64,000 bases of DNA from Bacteroidia bacterium (lineage in GTDB: Bacteria; Bacteroidota; Bacteroidia; 2-12-FULL-35-15): the NCBI GenBank assembly GCA_020051175.1, contig JAGVJJ010000011.1, positions 144,257 through 208,256 of the forward strand. The letters run 5' to 3'. Below are positions 1-9,912 of the stretch, piece after piece. The notes below the pieces were generated by a model, which was given only the letters and a program-made list of their open reading frames with translations, did not search any database and was not told the DNA's origin. How positions within the stretch are numbered: the first letter of the stretch is position 1; each line of letters begins with the position of its first letter. A program made the position numbers and the translations under genes.

Positions 1-87
1 TAAAATTTTAATTTTAATCGAAAATTCATATATTTATATGTCAATTACCAGAATAGTAGAAATTGAATAAAACCCACTTTCTGCTTA

Positions 88-3000
88 ATGACAATGATTA
101 CAAGAATGAAAAGCATAAAAAAAATACAAGCCGGACCTACCTACAGTGCGAAGTTGATAATTATCCTATTTGCATTTATTACCATATTGTTTAACAGTAG
201 TTATGCACAGGTTTCAATAGTATCACCTGCATTAACACTAACTGCATGCCCCTCATTTCCAACATCACCACAAACACTCGGTAATATTGTTATTACTGAA
301 ACTTCGGTCAATGATATATCTGGCTCCGGAACCCTTATTATATCAACATCACCGAGCTTCCAGTTTACGGGAGGAGGAAGCGTTTCTGTCACGGGCAATG
401 ATATTACAGGCATTTCTGTATCGCAGACAAGCAATACAACAATAACCCTCACCTTTACCGTATCAGACTCCGTTCAGTTGGACACAATCACCATGAGCGG
501 GATTCAGGTAAGGGGCTTGTTCAGCCCTACCCCTCTCAGCAATATTTTCCGCTCAGGCGGAACAGCAGTAATTGCTGGCGATACACTTGGAACCGTACAC
601 GCAACACTAACCTCCACAGATGCACCAGCCTTAAACAGCAGCTTTACAGCACCTGCGATATGCAGTGAAAGTGTGTTTAGCTATACACCTTCAAGTACCG
701 TATCCGGTACAACATTTAACTGGACAAGGGCAGCGGTAAGTGGGATCAGTAATGCTTCTGGCTCAGGAACAAACAATCCGTCTGAGACACTTATTGATAC
801 ACTGTCAACTGCGGTAAATGTGGAATATATCTATACCCTTGAAGCCAATGGTTGCACGAACCCTACAACATTCAGTGTTGCAGCAACAGTAAATCCTCTC
901 CCGGTATTAACTAGCACACTTACTCCTCCGGCAATATGCAGCGGAACAAGCTTTTCTTACACAGCTTCAGCTACCATACCGGGAACGACATTCAGTTGGT
1001 CGCGGACAGCGGTGTCGGGTATAAGCAATATTGCTGCTACCGGCTCTAACGACCCGGTCGAAACATTAACCAATACTACATCAGTGCCGGTGAATGTCGA
1101 TTATTTCTATAGCCTGACGGCAGATGGCTGTACCAACGATTCCCTGTTTCGTGTTACCGTAACAGTGAATCCCACCCCAACTATGACGAGTGCAAACTCA
1201 TTTACCTCCTGTACTGGCGACTCCTTAAACTTTGAATTGACAAGTGATGTAAGTTCTTCCTACAGCTGGCTTGCAGCCGATAATAGCAACACAACGGGTG
1301 AAAGCCTTACCAGTCAAACTACTGACACCATATATAACGACATAACGAATTCTACCGATACAGTTCAACAAGTAACTTATACCATTACCCCAATTTCTTT
1401 CCTTACATGCCAGGGAAATCCCCAAACATTGACAGTGAATGTAAATCCAACACCGACAGTTCAGAACAATGATTCAATAACAGTATGCAGTAGTGTAAAT
1501 TTGAACCTGCCGCTCATCAGCAACGTTCCTTCTCTCTATACATGGGTAGCCGTTGACAACCTTAACACTACAGGCGAAAGCACATCCATTCAAACAACCG
1601 ATACAATAACCGACATAATTACCAACAATACAGCACTGGCCCAAACGGTGGTTTATACCGTAACACCTGTTTCTTCCTCAGGAAATTGTTCGGGTACACC
1701 TAAAACAATTACTGTAATTGTAAATCCTGCACCCACAATTACTAGCACTTCTGAAGACACAATCTGCAGCGGTACTATTTTGAATGTACCTTTTACCAGC
1801 ACCTTGGCATCAGCATATTCGTGGGTTGCAAATGATAACCTTAACACTACAGGAGAAAGTATAAGCCCGCAAACCCTGGATACGCTTACTGATGCGATTG
1901 TTAACCTAACATCTTCTGCACAAACAGTAACCTACTCTGTTACACCAACGTCACTTACAGGAAGCTGCACAGGAATAACGCAGACATTAACAATTTTTGT
2001 AAATCCATTACCGGTTTCAAATGCCGGAAACGATATATCAATCTGTTCTGGAACGATTGATAGTATTGGCAGTACAGTCACACTTGGCTATGAATATATC
2101 TGGAATACAGCAACCGGGCTTAGCGATTCAACCATATCTGCTCCTCTGGTTAATCTAACAAACAATACAACAAACCCTGTATCTGAAGAGTTTCATCTCA
2201 TAACAACAATAACTGCAACAGGCTGTCAGTCATCAGATAGTGTTACAGTAACAATAAATCCACAACCGACCCTGAGCATCAATCAACCTTCGGAAGTGTG
2301 TGCACCTGCCACAATTGACCTTACGGACTCATTGGTTACAGCAGGAAGTACTGGTGGAGGAACATTTAGCTATTGGACTGATATAACGGCAACCGATACT
2401 TTAATGGCCCCTGAATCCATAAACACAAGCGATACGAACTTTATCAAACTCACCGCTCTTGGAGGCTGTTATGATATTGATTCTGTAGTTACAGTTGTAA
2501 AACCAGCTGCCATTGCAAATGCAGGAAACGATTTAGCAATGTGTTCAGGGGCAATGGATAGCATTGGTACCCTGTCATTACCCGGTTACAGTTATTCATG
2601 GAATACAAACATCGGAATAAGCGACTCTACCATTTCTAAAACCGAAGTCCTTGCCGTAAACAATACAAACACTCCACTTGTTTTAAATTATATCGTTCTT
2701 GCAACAATCGTAGCCACAGGATGCCAGTCAACAGATACTATTATTGTTACAATTAACCCACAACCGGTTCTTGTAATAAATCACCCGGCACCCGCCTGCG
2801 CACCAAATACAGTTGATTTAACTGCAGCATCTATAACTGCAGGAAGCACAGGAGGTGGAACATTTACGTATTGGAAAAATAGTACTGCAACCGATACATT
2901 ACAAAATCCTGCTGCAATTGCTGTAACAGACACCAATTATATTAAAGTTACCGCTGCCGGTGGATGTATGGATTTTGATTCAGTTATAACATTGGTTCAC

Positions 3001-4608
3001 CCGGCTGTACCATCTTATGCCGGTGCCGACATAAGTATTTGTTCAGGAGTAACGGATACTATTGGTAGCGCTGCTGTTAATGGCAATACGTATTCGTGGA
3101 ACACAAGTGCTGGTTTAAATGATTCTACTGTATCCGAACCCGTTGTAATGGCAACGAATAACACTATGGCTCCAATCGTCCTGAATTATATTCGTACAAC
3201 AACCACGCTTGCAACAGGTTGCCAGGCCATCGATACAGTAATGGTAACAATAAATCCTCAGCCGGTACTGGTGATCACAAATCCCCCGTCATCCTGCACT
3301 CTGGATACAATAGATTTAACGGACTCTTTGATAACTGCTGGCAGCTCTTTCGGAACTTTAACCTATTGGACAAATGGTAATGCTACAGACTCCTTATTGA
3401 CCCCTGATGCAATTACAACAGCCGATACAAATTACATTAAACTTACTGCTGCTGGTGGTTGTATTGATATTGAACCGGTAATTACGGTTATCAACCCATT
3501 GCCTCCGGTAAGCTTTACCGGATTGAATTTTAGCAATTGTTATAATTCTTCGCCACAAACCCTTACAGGCTCGCCTGCGGGTGGCGTATTTAGCGGAAAC
3601 GGGGTGTCTGGGAACACCTTCACCGCATCCGTTGCAGGGGTTGGTGTGCAGCCTATTACTTATACATATACCGATACAAACGGCTGTTCACGTTCTGCAA
3701 GCCAGTTCATACAAATATTAGCAATTTCCAATGTATTGCCTCAAATATGCATGGTTACAGTAGATACTGGCTCACATCACAATATTGTTTACTGGAACAA
3801 AGCCGCATATACCAATGTAGATTCGTTTATTGTTTATCGTGAAATCTCTACAGGCAACTATCAGAAAGTTGGTGCTGTAAATCGTACATCAGGCTCTTTT
3901 ACCGACACCACACAACAACTGTATTTCCCTAACACCGGTGATCCAAACACAGCAAGCTACAGATACAAACTTCAGATACGGGACAGCTGCGGAGATCATT
4001 CCGCGCTAAGCGCCTTTCACAAAACAATTTACCTGTCACATAACGCAGGTACGTTTAACTTTACACATTACGAAATAGAAAATGAATCCGTACCTCTTTC
4101 AGGGCTTACGTCTTATGTGCTTATGAGAGATGGTAACAATACAGGCAACTGGGACGTGGTAGGCAGTTCGTTCGGCTCTACATTAACAATTACCGATGCA
4201 AGCTACTCTTCTTATCCTAATGGCAGATGGCGTATAGAAACATTGTGGGACATCAGCTGCGGTACACCACCTGTTACCACAACACTTTCTAATATTATAA
4301 CCGATACTACCTCCGATATTGGAGTAGCGGACTTAGAAAACTTTTCTGTTCATGTAGCGATCTATCCAAACCCGTATACTCAAAATACAACTATACAATA
4401 TGTATTAAACAACAACTCAGAGGTTAAAATAGAGGTGTACAACGCTCTTGGCGAAAAGATAGAAACACTTGTAAACACAAGCCAGAACGCAGGGGAATAT
4501 AAATGTAGATTTGGTGCTAAATCATTAGGGTTTAGTGCAGGCGTTTACTTTGTCAAAGTAAGCGTGAATGGCAAATACAAAATTCAAAGGATAGTCGAAG
4601 TTGAATAA
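88..4608 (+). CDS. Large secreted protein with PKD-like/Ig-like repeats and a C-terminal type A T9SS sorting domain
   Basis: 1506 aa ORF; hydrophobic N-terminal signal; repeated modules (VNPTPT..., SYSWLAADN.NTTGES...); C-terminus IYPNPYTQNTTIQYVLNNNSEVKIEVYNALGEKIETL...GVYFVKVSVNGKYKIQRIVE is typical of Por_Secre_tail. The start may be the in-frame ATG at 106. Confidence 0.9.
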   Translation: MTMITRMKSIKKIQAGPTYSAKLIIILFAFITILFNSSYAQVSIVSPALTLTACPSFPTSPQTLGNIVITETSVNDISGSGTLIISTSPSFQFTGGGSVSVTGNDITGISVSQTSNTTITLTFTVSDSVQLDTITMSGIQVRGLFSPTPLSNIFRSGGTAVIAGDTLGTVHATLTSTDAPALNSSFTAPAICSESVFSYTPSSTVSGTTFNWTRAAVSGISNASGSGTNNPSETLIDTLSTAVNVEYIYTLEANGCTNPTTFSVAATVNPLPVLTSTLTPPAICSGTSFSYTASATIPGTTFSWSRTAVSGISNIAATGSNDPVETLTNTTSVPVNVDYFYSLTADGCTNDSLFRVTVTVNPTPTMTSANSFTSCTGDSLNFELTSDVSSSYSWLAADNSNTTGESLTSQTTDTIYNDITNSTDTVQQVTYTITPISFLTCQGNPQTLTVNVNPTPTVQNNDSITVCSSVNLNLPLISNVPSLYTWVAVDNLNTTGESTSIQTTDTITDIITNNTALAQTVVYTVTPVSSSGNCSGTPKTITVIVNPAPTITSTSEDTICSGTILNVPFTSTLASAYSWVANDNLNTTGESISPQTLDTLTDAIVNLTSSAQTVTYSVTPTSLTGSCTGITQTLTIFVNPLPVSNAGNDISICSGTIDSIGSTVTLGYEYIWNTATGLSDSTISAPLVNLTNNTTNPVSEEFHLITTITATGCQSSDSVTVTINPQPTLSINQPSEVCAPATIDLTDSLVTAGSTGGGTFSYWTDITATDTLMAPESINTSDTNFIKLTALGGCYDIDSVVTVVKPAAIANAGNDLAMCSGAMDSIGTLSLPGYSYSWNTNIGISDSTISKTEVLAVNNTNTPLVLNYIVLATIVATGCQSTDTIIVTINPQPVLVINHPAPACAPNTVDLTAASITAGSTGGGTFTYWKNSTATDTLQNPAAIAVTDTNYIKVTAAGGCMDFDSVITLVHPAVPSYAGADISICSGVTDTIGSAAVNGNTYSWNTSAGLNDSTVSEPVVMATNNTMAPIVLNYIRTTTTLATGCQAIDTVMVTINPQPVLVITNPPSSCTLDTIDLTDSLITAGSSFGTLTYWTNGNATDSLLTPDAITTADTNYIKLTAAGGCIDIEPVITVINPLPPVSFTGLNFSNCYNSSPQTLTGSPAGGVFSGNGVSGNTFTASVAGVGVQPITYTYTDTNGCSRSASQFIQILAISNVLPQICMVTVDTGSHHNIVYWNKAAYTNVDSFIVYREISTGNYQKVGAVNRTSGSFTDTTQQLYFPNTGDPNTASYRYKLQIRDSCGDHSALSAFHKTIYLSHNAGTFNFTHYEIENESVPLSGLTSYVLMRDGNNTGNWDVVGSSFGSTLTITDASYSSYPNGRWRIETLWDISCGTPPVTTTLSNIITDTTSDIGVADLENFSVHVAIYPNPYTQNTTIQYVLNNNSEVKIEVYNALGEKIETLVNTSQNAGEYKCRFGAKSLGFSAGVYFVKVSVNGKYKIQRIVEVE

Positions 4609-4649
4609 ATTTCATCTGCACGGAATTACCATCTTTTGAATTTTCGACT

Positions 4650-6278
4650 TTATTTCTTTCTCACTTTTTTAAGAGATAAGGTATTCATTGAATTGGACGT
4701 AAGCCCACTGATATTGTTGTGAACCAGCCTTACAACCTGATCATAATATAATGGAACAACAGGGGCATCTTCAATCAGCAGCTGATCCATTCGCTGATAA
4801 TAGCTTTTACGTAATGCCGCATTCTGTTCTCCATGCGATTTTTCATACAAAGCATCGAACTCCGGGTTATGATAATGCGTATAATTAAAACCTCCCGGGC
4901 TCCAGTTTTTGCTGTAAAAAAGAGACAAAAAATTCTCTTCGTCAGGATAATCAGCAATCCAGGATTTTCTGAAAAAATTAACCTTTGCATCTGCTACCGA
5001 CTGCGATAACATGGAAGCTTTTTGAACATCAATCCTCACCTTTATTCCAAACTCTGATAATTGCGACTGGATGTATTCAGCCAATTCAAGGTATTGCTCA
5101 CTCGTTGCCAGCCATATTTCCGGCAACCCTTTACCATCCGGATAACCAGCGGCATTCAACAACTCTCTGACTTTATCTGGTTCATAAGTATATCCTTTTA
5201 TTTTTTCTGCATCAAATGAAGGCAAACCGGAAGGAATAAAACCCGAAGTAGCCGCAATTCCCAGGTTCCTGCGTAGGTACTTTACCATTTTTTGCCGGTC
5301 GAACCCATAATTTATTGCCTTACGTATGGCCTTAAGTTTCAATGGTGAATTTTTAACAACATCCAGTTTTTCGTCAATTAAAAAGCCCAGATAGTCTGTT
5401 TTAAGGTAGGGCTGGGCCTGGAGCTGAAACTTCCCTTTGTATTCATCTTTTAATGCTCCTTCTTCGGTTAGTACTTCAATGGTATTGATTGCATCTATGC
5501 CGGAAACCATATCCAGCTTGCCTTGCAGAAAATTCATAAAAGAGGTCTCCCTGTCTTTTATAAACGAAATGGAAACCGCATCCAGGTAGGGCAAACGCTG
5601 CCCTCCCTCAAATTCAAAATAATTCTCATTCTTGATCATCACCATCTTGGAACCTTCTTCCCACACCTTTAATCGAAAAGGCCCTGTGCCGACAGGGTTC
5701 CGCCTGAAATCATCTCCATAGAGCGTAACGGCTTCTTCAGGAATTACAGAAAAATATTTCATTGTCAAAATACCTAAAAAAGGCATAAATGGTTTTGAAA
5801 GCCGGATTACCAAAGTAGAATCGTTGATCGCTTCAAAACCTTTTTGTCCTGCCATATCCACACAACTCAAAAGCGAAGTTGCACTTGAAACAGTTGCATC
5901 AAGCAGTCGTGTAAAACTGTAAACAAAATCCTCTGCCGTAACCTTGCGGCCCTTCCCCCCTTCAAAACAGCTGTTATCTGTAAAAAACACATTATTTCTC
6001 AGAAAAAAAGTATACATAAGCCCATCCCCTGAAATGTTCCACGATTTGGCAACAGAGGGTTCAATACGCAATGAATCATTCATTTGCACAAGCCCGTTAT
6101 ACAATTGGTTCACCACCCATATATTTTCAAATGATCGGGCTGCAGCCGGGTCCAGTGAAGTAATTCCCGCCATTTCATTGTATTTGAACACTTTACGCTT
6201 ATCATTTGTATTTTCATCACCGGAAAAACATCCGGAAACCACAATTGTCAGCAGTATGTATATGAATATCCTTTTCAT
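4650..6278 (-). CDS. ABC transporter substrate-binding protein, peptide-binding (OppA/DppA-like) family, lipoprotein
   Basis: 542 aa; lipobox-like VVSGCFSG; SLDPAAARSFENIWVVNQLYNGLVQ; VTAEDFVYSFTRLLD; NPVGTGPFRL motifs typical of SBP family 5. Confidence 0.9.
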   Translation of the reverse strand: MKRIFIYILLTIVVSGCFSGDENTNDKRKVFKYNEMAGITSLDPAAARSFENIWVVNQLYNGLVQMNDSLRIEPSVAKSWNISGDGLMYTFFLRNNVFFTDNSCFEGGKGRKVTAEDFVYSFTRLLDATVSSATSLLSCVDMAGQKGFEAINDSTLVIRLSKPFMPFLGILTMKYFSVIPEEAVTLYGDDFRRNPVGTGPFRLKVWEEGSKMVMIKNENYFEFEGGQRLPYLDAVSISFIKDRETSFMNFLQGKLDMVSGIDAINTIEVLTEEGALKDEYKGKFQLQAQPYLKTDYLGFLIDEKLDVVKNSPLKLKAIRKAINYGFDRQKMVKYLRRNLGIAATSGFIPSGLPSFDAEKIKGYTYEPDKVRELLNAAGYPDGKGLPEIWLATSEQYLELAEYIQSQLSEFGIKVRIDVQKASMLSQSVADAKVNFFRKSWIADYPDEENFLSLFYSKNWSPGGFNYTHYHNPEFDALYEKSHGEQNAALRKSYYQRMDQLLIEDAPVVPLYYDQVVRLVHNNISGLTSNSMNTLSLKKVRKK

Positions 6279-6445
6279 TTTCGACTGATGCTAAATCATA
6301 AAAAATTAACCATTCTTACCAAATTCAAGATTAAAAAATCATTTACAACCAAAACCCTGAAAACCAATACATTTACAAACAACTTTTTAAACAATCGTCC
6401 AAACAAAATACATTTTACCACATTCTGTTTCGTAAATTCGCAACC

Positions 6446-6497
6446 ATTCGTTATCCGTAACCATAAAATTTGTTATTCGCTTTAATTCGCTATTCGT
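6446..6497 (+). repeat. Three imperfect copies of a 13-bp word ATTCGYTATYCGY upstream of guaA
   Basis: ATTCGTTATCCGT (6446-6458), ATTTGTTATTCGC (6468-6480), ATTCGCTATTCGT (6485-6497). Confidence 0.6.
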
Positions 6498-6512
6498 AGT
6501 AGTAGTTTTTTC

Positions 6513-6520
6513 TATCTTTG
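6513..6520 (+). promoter_or_regulatory. Bacteroidota-type -7 promoter element TATCTTTG upstream of guaA
   Basis: Exact match to TAnnTTTG, 5 bp before the ATG at 6526; no clear -33 TTTG at the expected spacing. Confidence 0.5.
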
Positions 6521-6525
6521 TACAC

Positions 6526-8058
6526 ATGCAAGAAACCATTTTAATAATCGATTTTGGCTCCCAGTACACGCAGTTGATTGCACGCAGGGTAAGAGAGCTG
6601 AATGTATACTGTGAAATACATCCATTTAATAAAATACCTGAAATCACAAGTGCGATAAAGGGCGTAATCCTTTCCGGAAGTCCTTTTTCTGTTCGCGACC
6701 CCAAATCCCCGAATCCGGATTTATCGGCTTTCAAAGGCAAGCTACCCTTACTAGGCGTTTGTTATGGTGCACAGCTCATGGCCCACAAATTCGGTGGCGA
6801 GGTATTGCCATCCAAACACCGCGAATACGGTCGTGCCAACCTGTCGTTTGTGAAAAAGGAAAATGAGCTGTTTACAGGCATTAGCGACAACTCCCAGGTA
6901 TGGATGAGCCATGCCGATACCATTACAAAAATACCTGATAATTACGAAATAATATCCAGCACCAAGGACGTTCAGTTTGCGGGTTACCAGGTTAAAAATG
7001 AAAAAACATACGGAATTCAGTTTCACCCCGAAGTATACCATTCTTTGGAAGGCGCTGTGCTTCTGAAAAATTTCTGTATCAACATTTGCGGTTGTGCACA
7101 GAACTGGACTCCCGCTTCTTTTGTGGAATCTACTGTTGAAAGTTTAAAGCAACAATTAGGGAATGATAAAGTTGTACTGGGCCTTAGTGGTGGTGTGGAT
7201 TCCAGTGTGGCTGCTGTTCTGCTCAACAAAGCAATTGGCAAGAACCTGTATTGTATCTTTGTTGACAACGGACTGTTGCGTAAAAATGAATTTGAAAATG
7301 TATTGGCTTCTTATCAGCACATGGGCCTCAATGTGAAAGGTGTTGATGCCAAATCCCGCTTCTACTCTGAGCTAGCAGGTGTCAGCGACCCTGAGAAAAA
7401 ACGTAAAATTATTGGCAAGGTATTCATTGATGTGTTTGACGATGAATCCAAACGCATTGAAAATGTGAAATGGCTGGCACAGGGAACTATTTATCCCGAT
7501 GTGATAGAGTCTGTTTCAGTGAATGGCGGGGCCTCTGCTACCATCAAATCTCATCATAACGTAGGCGGTTTGCCCGATTTTATGAACCTGAAAGTGGTGG
7601 AACCCCTAAAAACATTGTTTAAAGACGAGGTAAGAAGAGTTGGCAAATCGCTTAATATTGATGATGCTATCCTGAATCGCCATCCTTTTCCGGGCCCGGG
7701 ACTTGCAATACGCATCCTTGGAGACATAACAGCAGAAAAAGTACAGATCTTGCAGGAAGTGGATCACATTTTTATTGATAACCTGAAAACATCAGGCTTA
7801 TACAAAGATGTTTGGCAGGCCGGAGCAATATTTTTACCCGTACACACTGTGGGGGTAATGGGTGATGAACGCACCTATGAAAATGCGGTTGCATTGCGCG
7901 CTGTAACATCTACCGATGGTATGACTGCCGACTGGTGCCATCTCCCTTATGAATTCTTAGGGAAAGTATCCAATGAAATAATAAACAGGGTAAAAGGTAT
8001 AAACAGGGTGGTGTACGACATAAGCTCTAAACCACCTGCTACCATTGAGTGGGAGTAA
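6526..8058 (+). CDS. guaA: GMP synthase (glutamine-hydrolysing)
   Basis: 510 aa; GATase triad region [29 protein letters not shown]-loop; [16 protein letters not shown]-terminal PPATIEWE. Confidence 0.98.
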   Translation: MQETILIIDFGSQYTQLIARRVRELNVYCEIHPFNKIPEITSAIKGVILSGSPFSVRDPKSPNPDLSAFKGKLPLLGVCYGAQLMAHKFGGEVLPSKHREYGRANLSFVKKENELFTGISDNSQVWMSHADTITKIPDNYEIISSTKDVQFAGYQVKNEKTYGIQFHPEVYHSLEGAVLLKNFCINICGCAQNWTPASFVESTVESLKQQLGNDKVVLGLSGGVDSSVAAVLLNKAIGKNLYCIFVDNGLLRKNEFENVLASYQHMGLNVKGVDAKSRFYSELAGVSDPEKKRKIIGKVFIDVFDDESKRIENVKWLAQGTIYPDVIESVSVNGGASATIKSHHNVGGLPDFMNLKVVEPLKTLFKDEVRRVGKSLNIDDAILNRHPFPGPGLAIRILGDITAEKVQILQEVDHIFIDNLKTSGLYKDVWQAGAIFLPVHTVGVMGDERTYENAVALRAVTSTDGMTADWCHLPYEFLGKVSNEIINRVKGINRVVYDISSKPPATIEWE

Positions 8059-8142
8059 ATTTAAAACCTTGTTGGAACTTACAGTTCAATGTTTAGCCAG
8101 TACTTTGGAATTTACACCAAATAAGAATCAGCAGTAATACAG

Positions 8143-9864
8143 ATGCAAAAAATTATAAATACAACCCGCCAAAAGTTGTCCTTCAGGGAAGGTTGGGTGG
8201 TCCTTTTTCTGTTTTTTATACTTCTTGGTAGTATGAACTCCTATGCACAGGAAAAAAATCAGACAGCAGAAATTAAAAAAAGCAATATCACCGAAAAAAT
8301 AAATGGTGTCAAATATTATATGCACACCGTTGAAAAAGGACAAACACTCTTTGCAATTGCAAAAGCCTATGATTTAACATTAAACGACATAGTACTGGAA
8401 AACCCTGAAGCTATTGACGGAATACAACCGGGGCAAGTGCTGAAAGTACCAACTAAAAAATCTAAAAAAAACAAAACTGAAATTGCACCGGAAGGCGCAG
8501 ATTATATCCTGTTCAGGGTGGAGGCCGGACAAACCTTATATTCACTGGCAAAGCAGCACAAAACAACAGTTGAAAAAATAAAAGCGCTTAATCCTGATAT
8601 GCAGGACGGTCTAAAAGGCGGTCAAACAATCAAAATCCCTGCAACAAAGGAGCAGGCCGAATCATCTAAAACTGAAAAAACAAAAGCCACTTCCACCGCT
8701 GCCGGAATACCGTCTGACCTTGAACATGCAGATACAGCCTCTGTTACAAACTATGCAGGTAGCAAAAAAGAAGAATACAACATAGCATTTTTTCTTCCCT
8801 TTCATGCAAATGAAGCCAATGAACTCAACACTGAAAAAATCATTAAAGGTGATGAGCAATTGCCAAACAAAAGCACCATTGCTCTGCCTTTTTATGAAGG
8901 GGCATTAATGGCTATCGACTCATTGAAAAAAAGAAATTTTAAAGCCAAAATCTTTGTATATGATATTGATGATACTGACTCTTTAAACATTGTATCTCTT
9001 CTTAAAAAGCCGGAATTAAAAACCATGGACCTCATGATTGGGCCCCTGTTTGGTTCCAGTTTCATGCCTGTTGCAAAATTTGCAAAAGAGCATTCTATAC
9101 CCATTGTTTCGCCATTTACACAGATAAACAAAATTTTATTCGACAATCTGTATGTTTGCAAAATGCTCCCATCCAGTGCCATGCAGCTGGAACTAATGGC
9201 CAATTATGTTGTAGATTCTTTTAAAACACAAAACCTCATTTTATTGAACAATGGTAGCCCCAAAGAAGTGACTTTTTACAATGCCTTTAAAAAGGCCGGA
9301 AACAAAGCATTGAAAAAGGCCGGTGGAACTGCTAACGACACTCTTCGTGAAGCCCGCAGCATTGCCGGTGTCGAAAGCATGATGAATTCAGCAAAAACCA
9401 ATGTGGTTATTCTTCCGTCAAACAACCAGTCCTATGTAACTGAATTTATCAGCAAGCTAAATAAGGTTCCGGAAAAAAATAAAATTGTTGTTTTTGGTCT
9501 TCAAAGCTGGCTGAATTATGACAATCTTGATTTTGAATACCTCAACAAACTATCGGTCCACATACCATCCAACAGTTTTGTGGATTATACAAATCCTGCA
9601 ACCAAAGATTTTATTGCTGAATACCGGGCAAGGTATAAGACCGAACCTGAATTATACGCGTTTCAGGGTTACGATATAACCAACTATTTTTTAACCGCAC
9701 TTCACAAATACGGCAGCGGCTTCCTGAACAATATTGTTGATGATAAAAGCAAAGGGCTTGAAGTAGATTTTCATTTTATGCAATACCCTTTGGATAGCGG
9801 CTTTGAGAATAAATTCGTTTATATCCTTAAGTACAAGGATTACAAGCTGGTTAAAGCCAATTAA
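8143..9864 (+). CDS. LysM-domain protein fused to a type 1 periplasmic-binding-like fold
   Basis: 573 aa; signal region; two LysM-like modules (HTVEKGQTLFAIAKAYDLTLNDIVLENP and FRVEAGQTLYSLAKQHKTTVEKIKALNP); then NIAFFLPFHANEA...IKGDEQ...FYEGALMAIDSL...LMIGPLFGSSF typical of Peripla_BP. Confidence 0.88.
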   Translation: MQKIINTTRQKLSFREGWVVLFLFFILLGSMNSYAQEKNQTAEIKKSNITEKINGVKYYMHTVEKGQTLFAIAKAYDLTLNDIVLENPEAIDGIQPGQVLKVPTKKSKKNKTEIAPEGADYILFRVEAGQTLYSLAKQHKTTVEKIKALNPDMQDGLKGGQTIKIPATKEQAESSKTEKTKATSTAAGIPSDLEHADTASVTNYAGSKKEEYNIAFFLPFHANEANELNTEKIIKGDEQLPNKSTIALPFYEGALMAIDSLKKRNFKAKIFVYDIDDTDSLNIVSLLKKPELKTMDLMIGPLFGSSFMPVAKFAKEHSIPIVSPFTQINKILFDNLYVCKMLPSSAMQLELMANYVVDSFKTQNLILLNNGSPKEVTFYNAFKKAGNKALKKAGGTANDTLREARSIAGVESMMNSAKTNVVILPSNNQSYVTEFISKLNKVPEKNKIVVFGLQSWLNYDNLDFEYLNKLSVHIPSNSFVDYTNPATKDFIAEYRARYKTEPELYAFQGYDITNYFLTALHKYGSGFLNNIVDDKSKGLEVDFHFMQYPLDSGFENKFVYILKYKDYKLVKAN

Positions 9865-9875
9865 GGAATATAACA

Positions 9876-9910
9876 CATCTTCCATTATACATTATCCATC
9901 AAACATATAC
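9876..9910 (+). repeat. Five tandem CATNNNN heptamers immediately upstream of hemF
   Basis: CATCTTC CATTATA CATTATC CATCAAA CATATAC in exact 7-bp register, ending 2 bp before the ATG at 9913. Confidence 0.6.
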
Positions 9911-9912
9911 AG

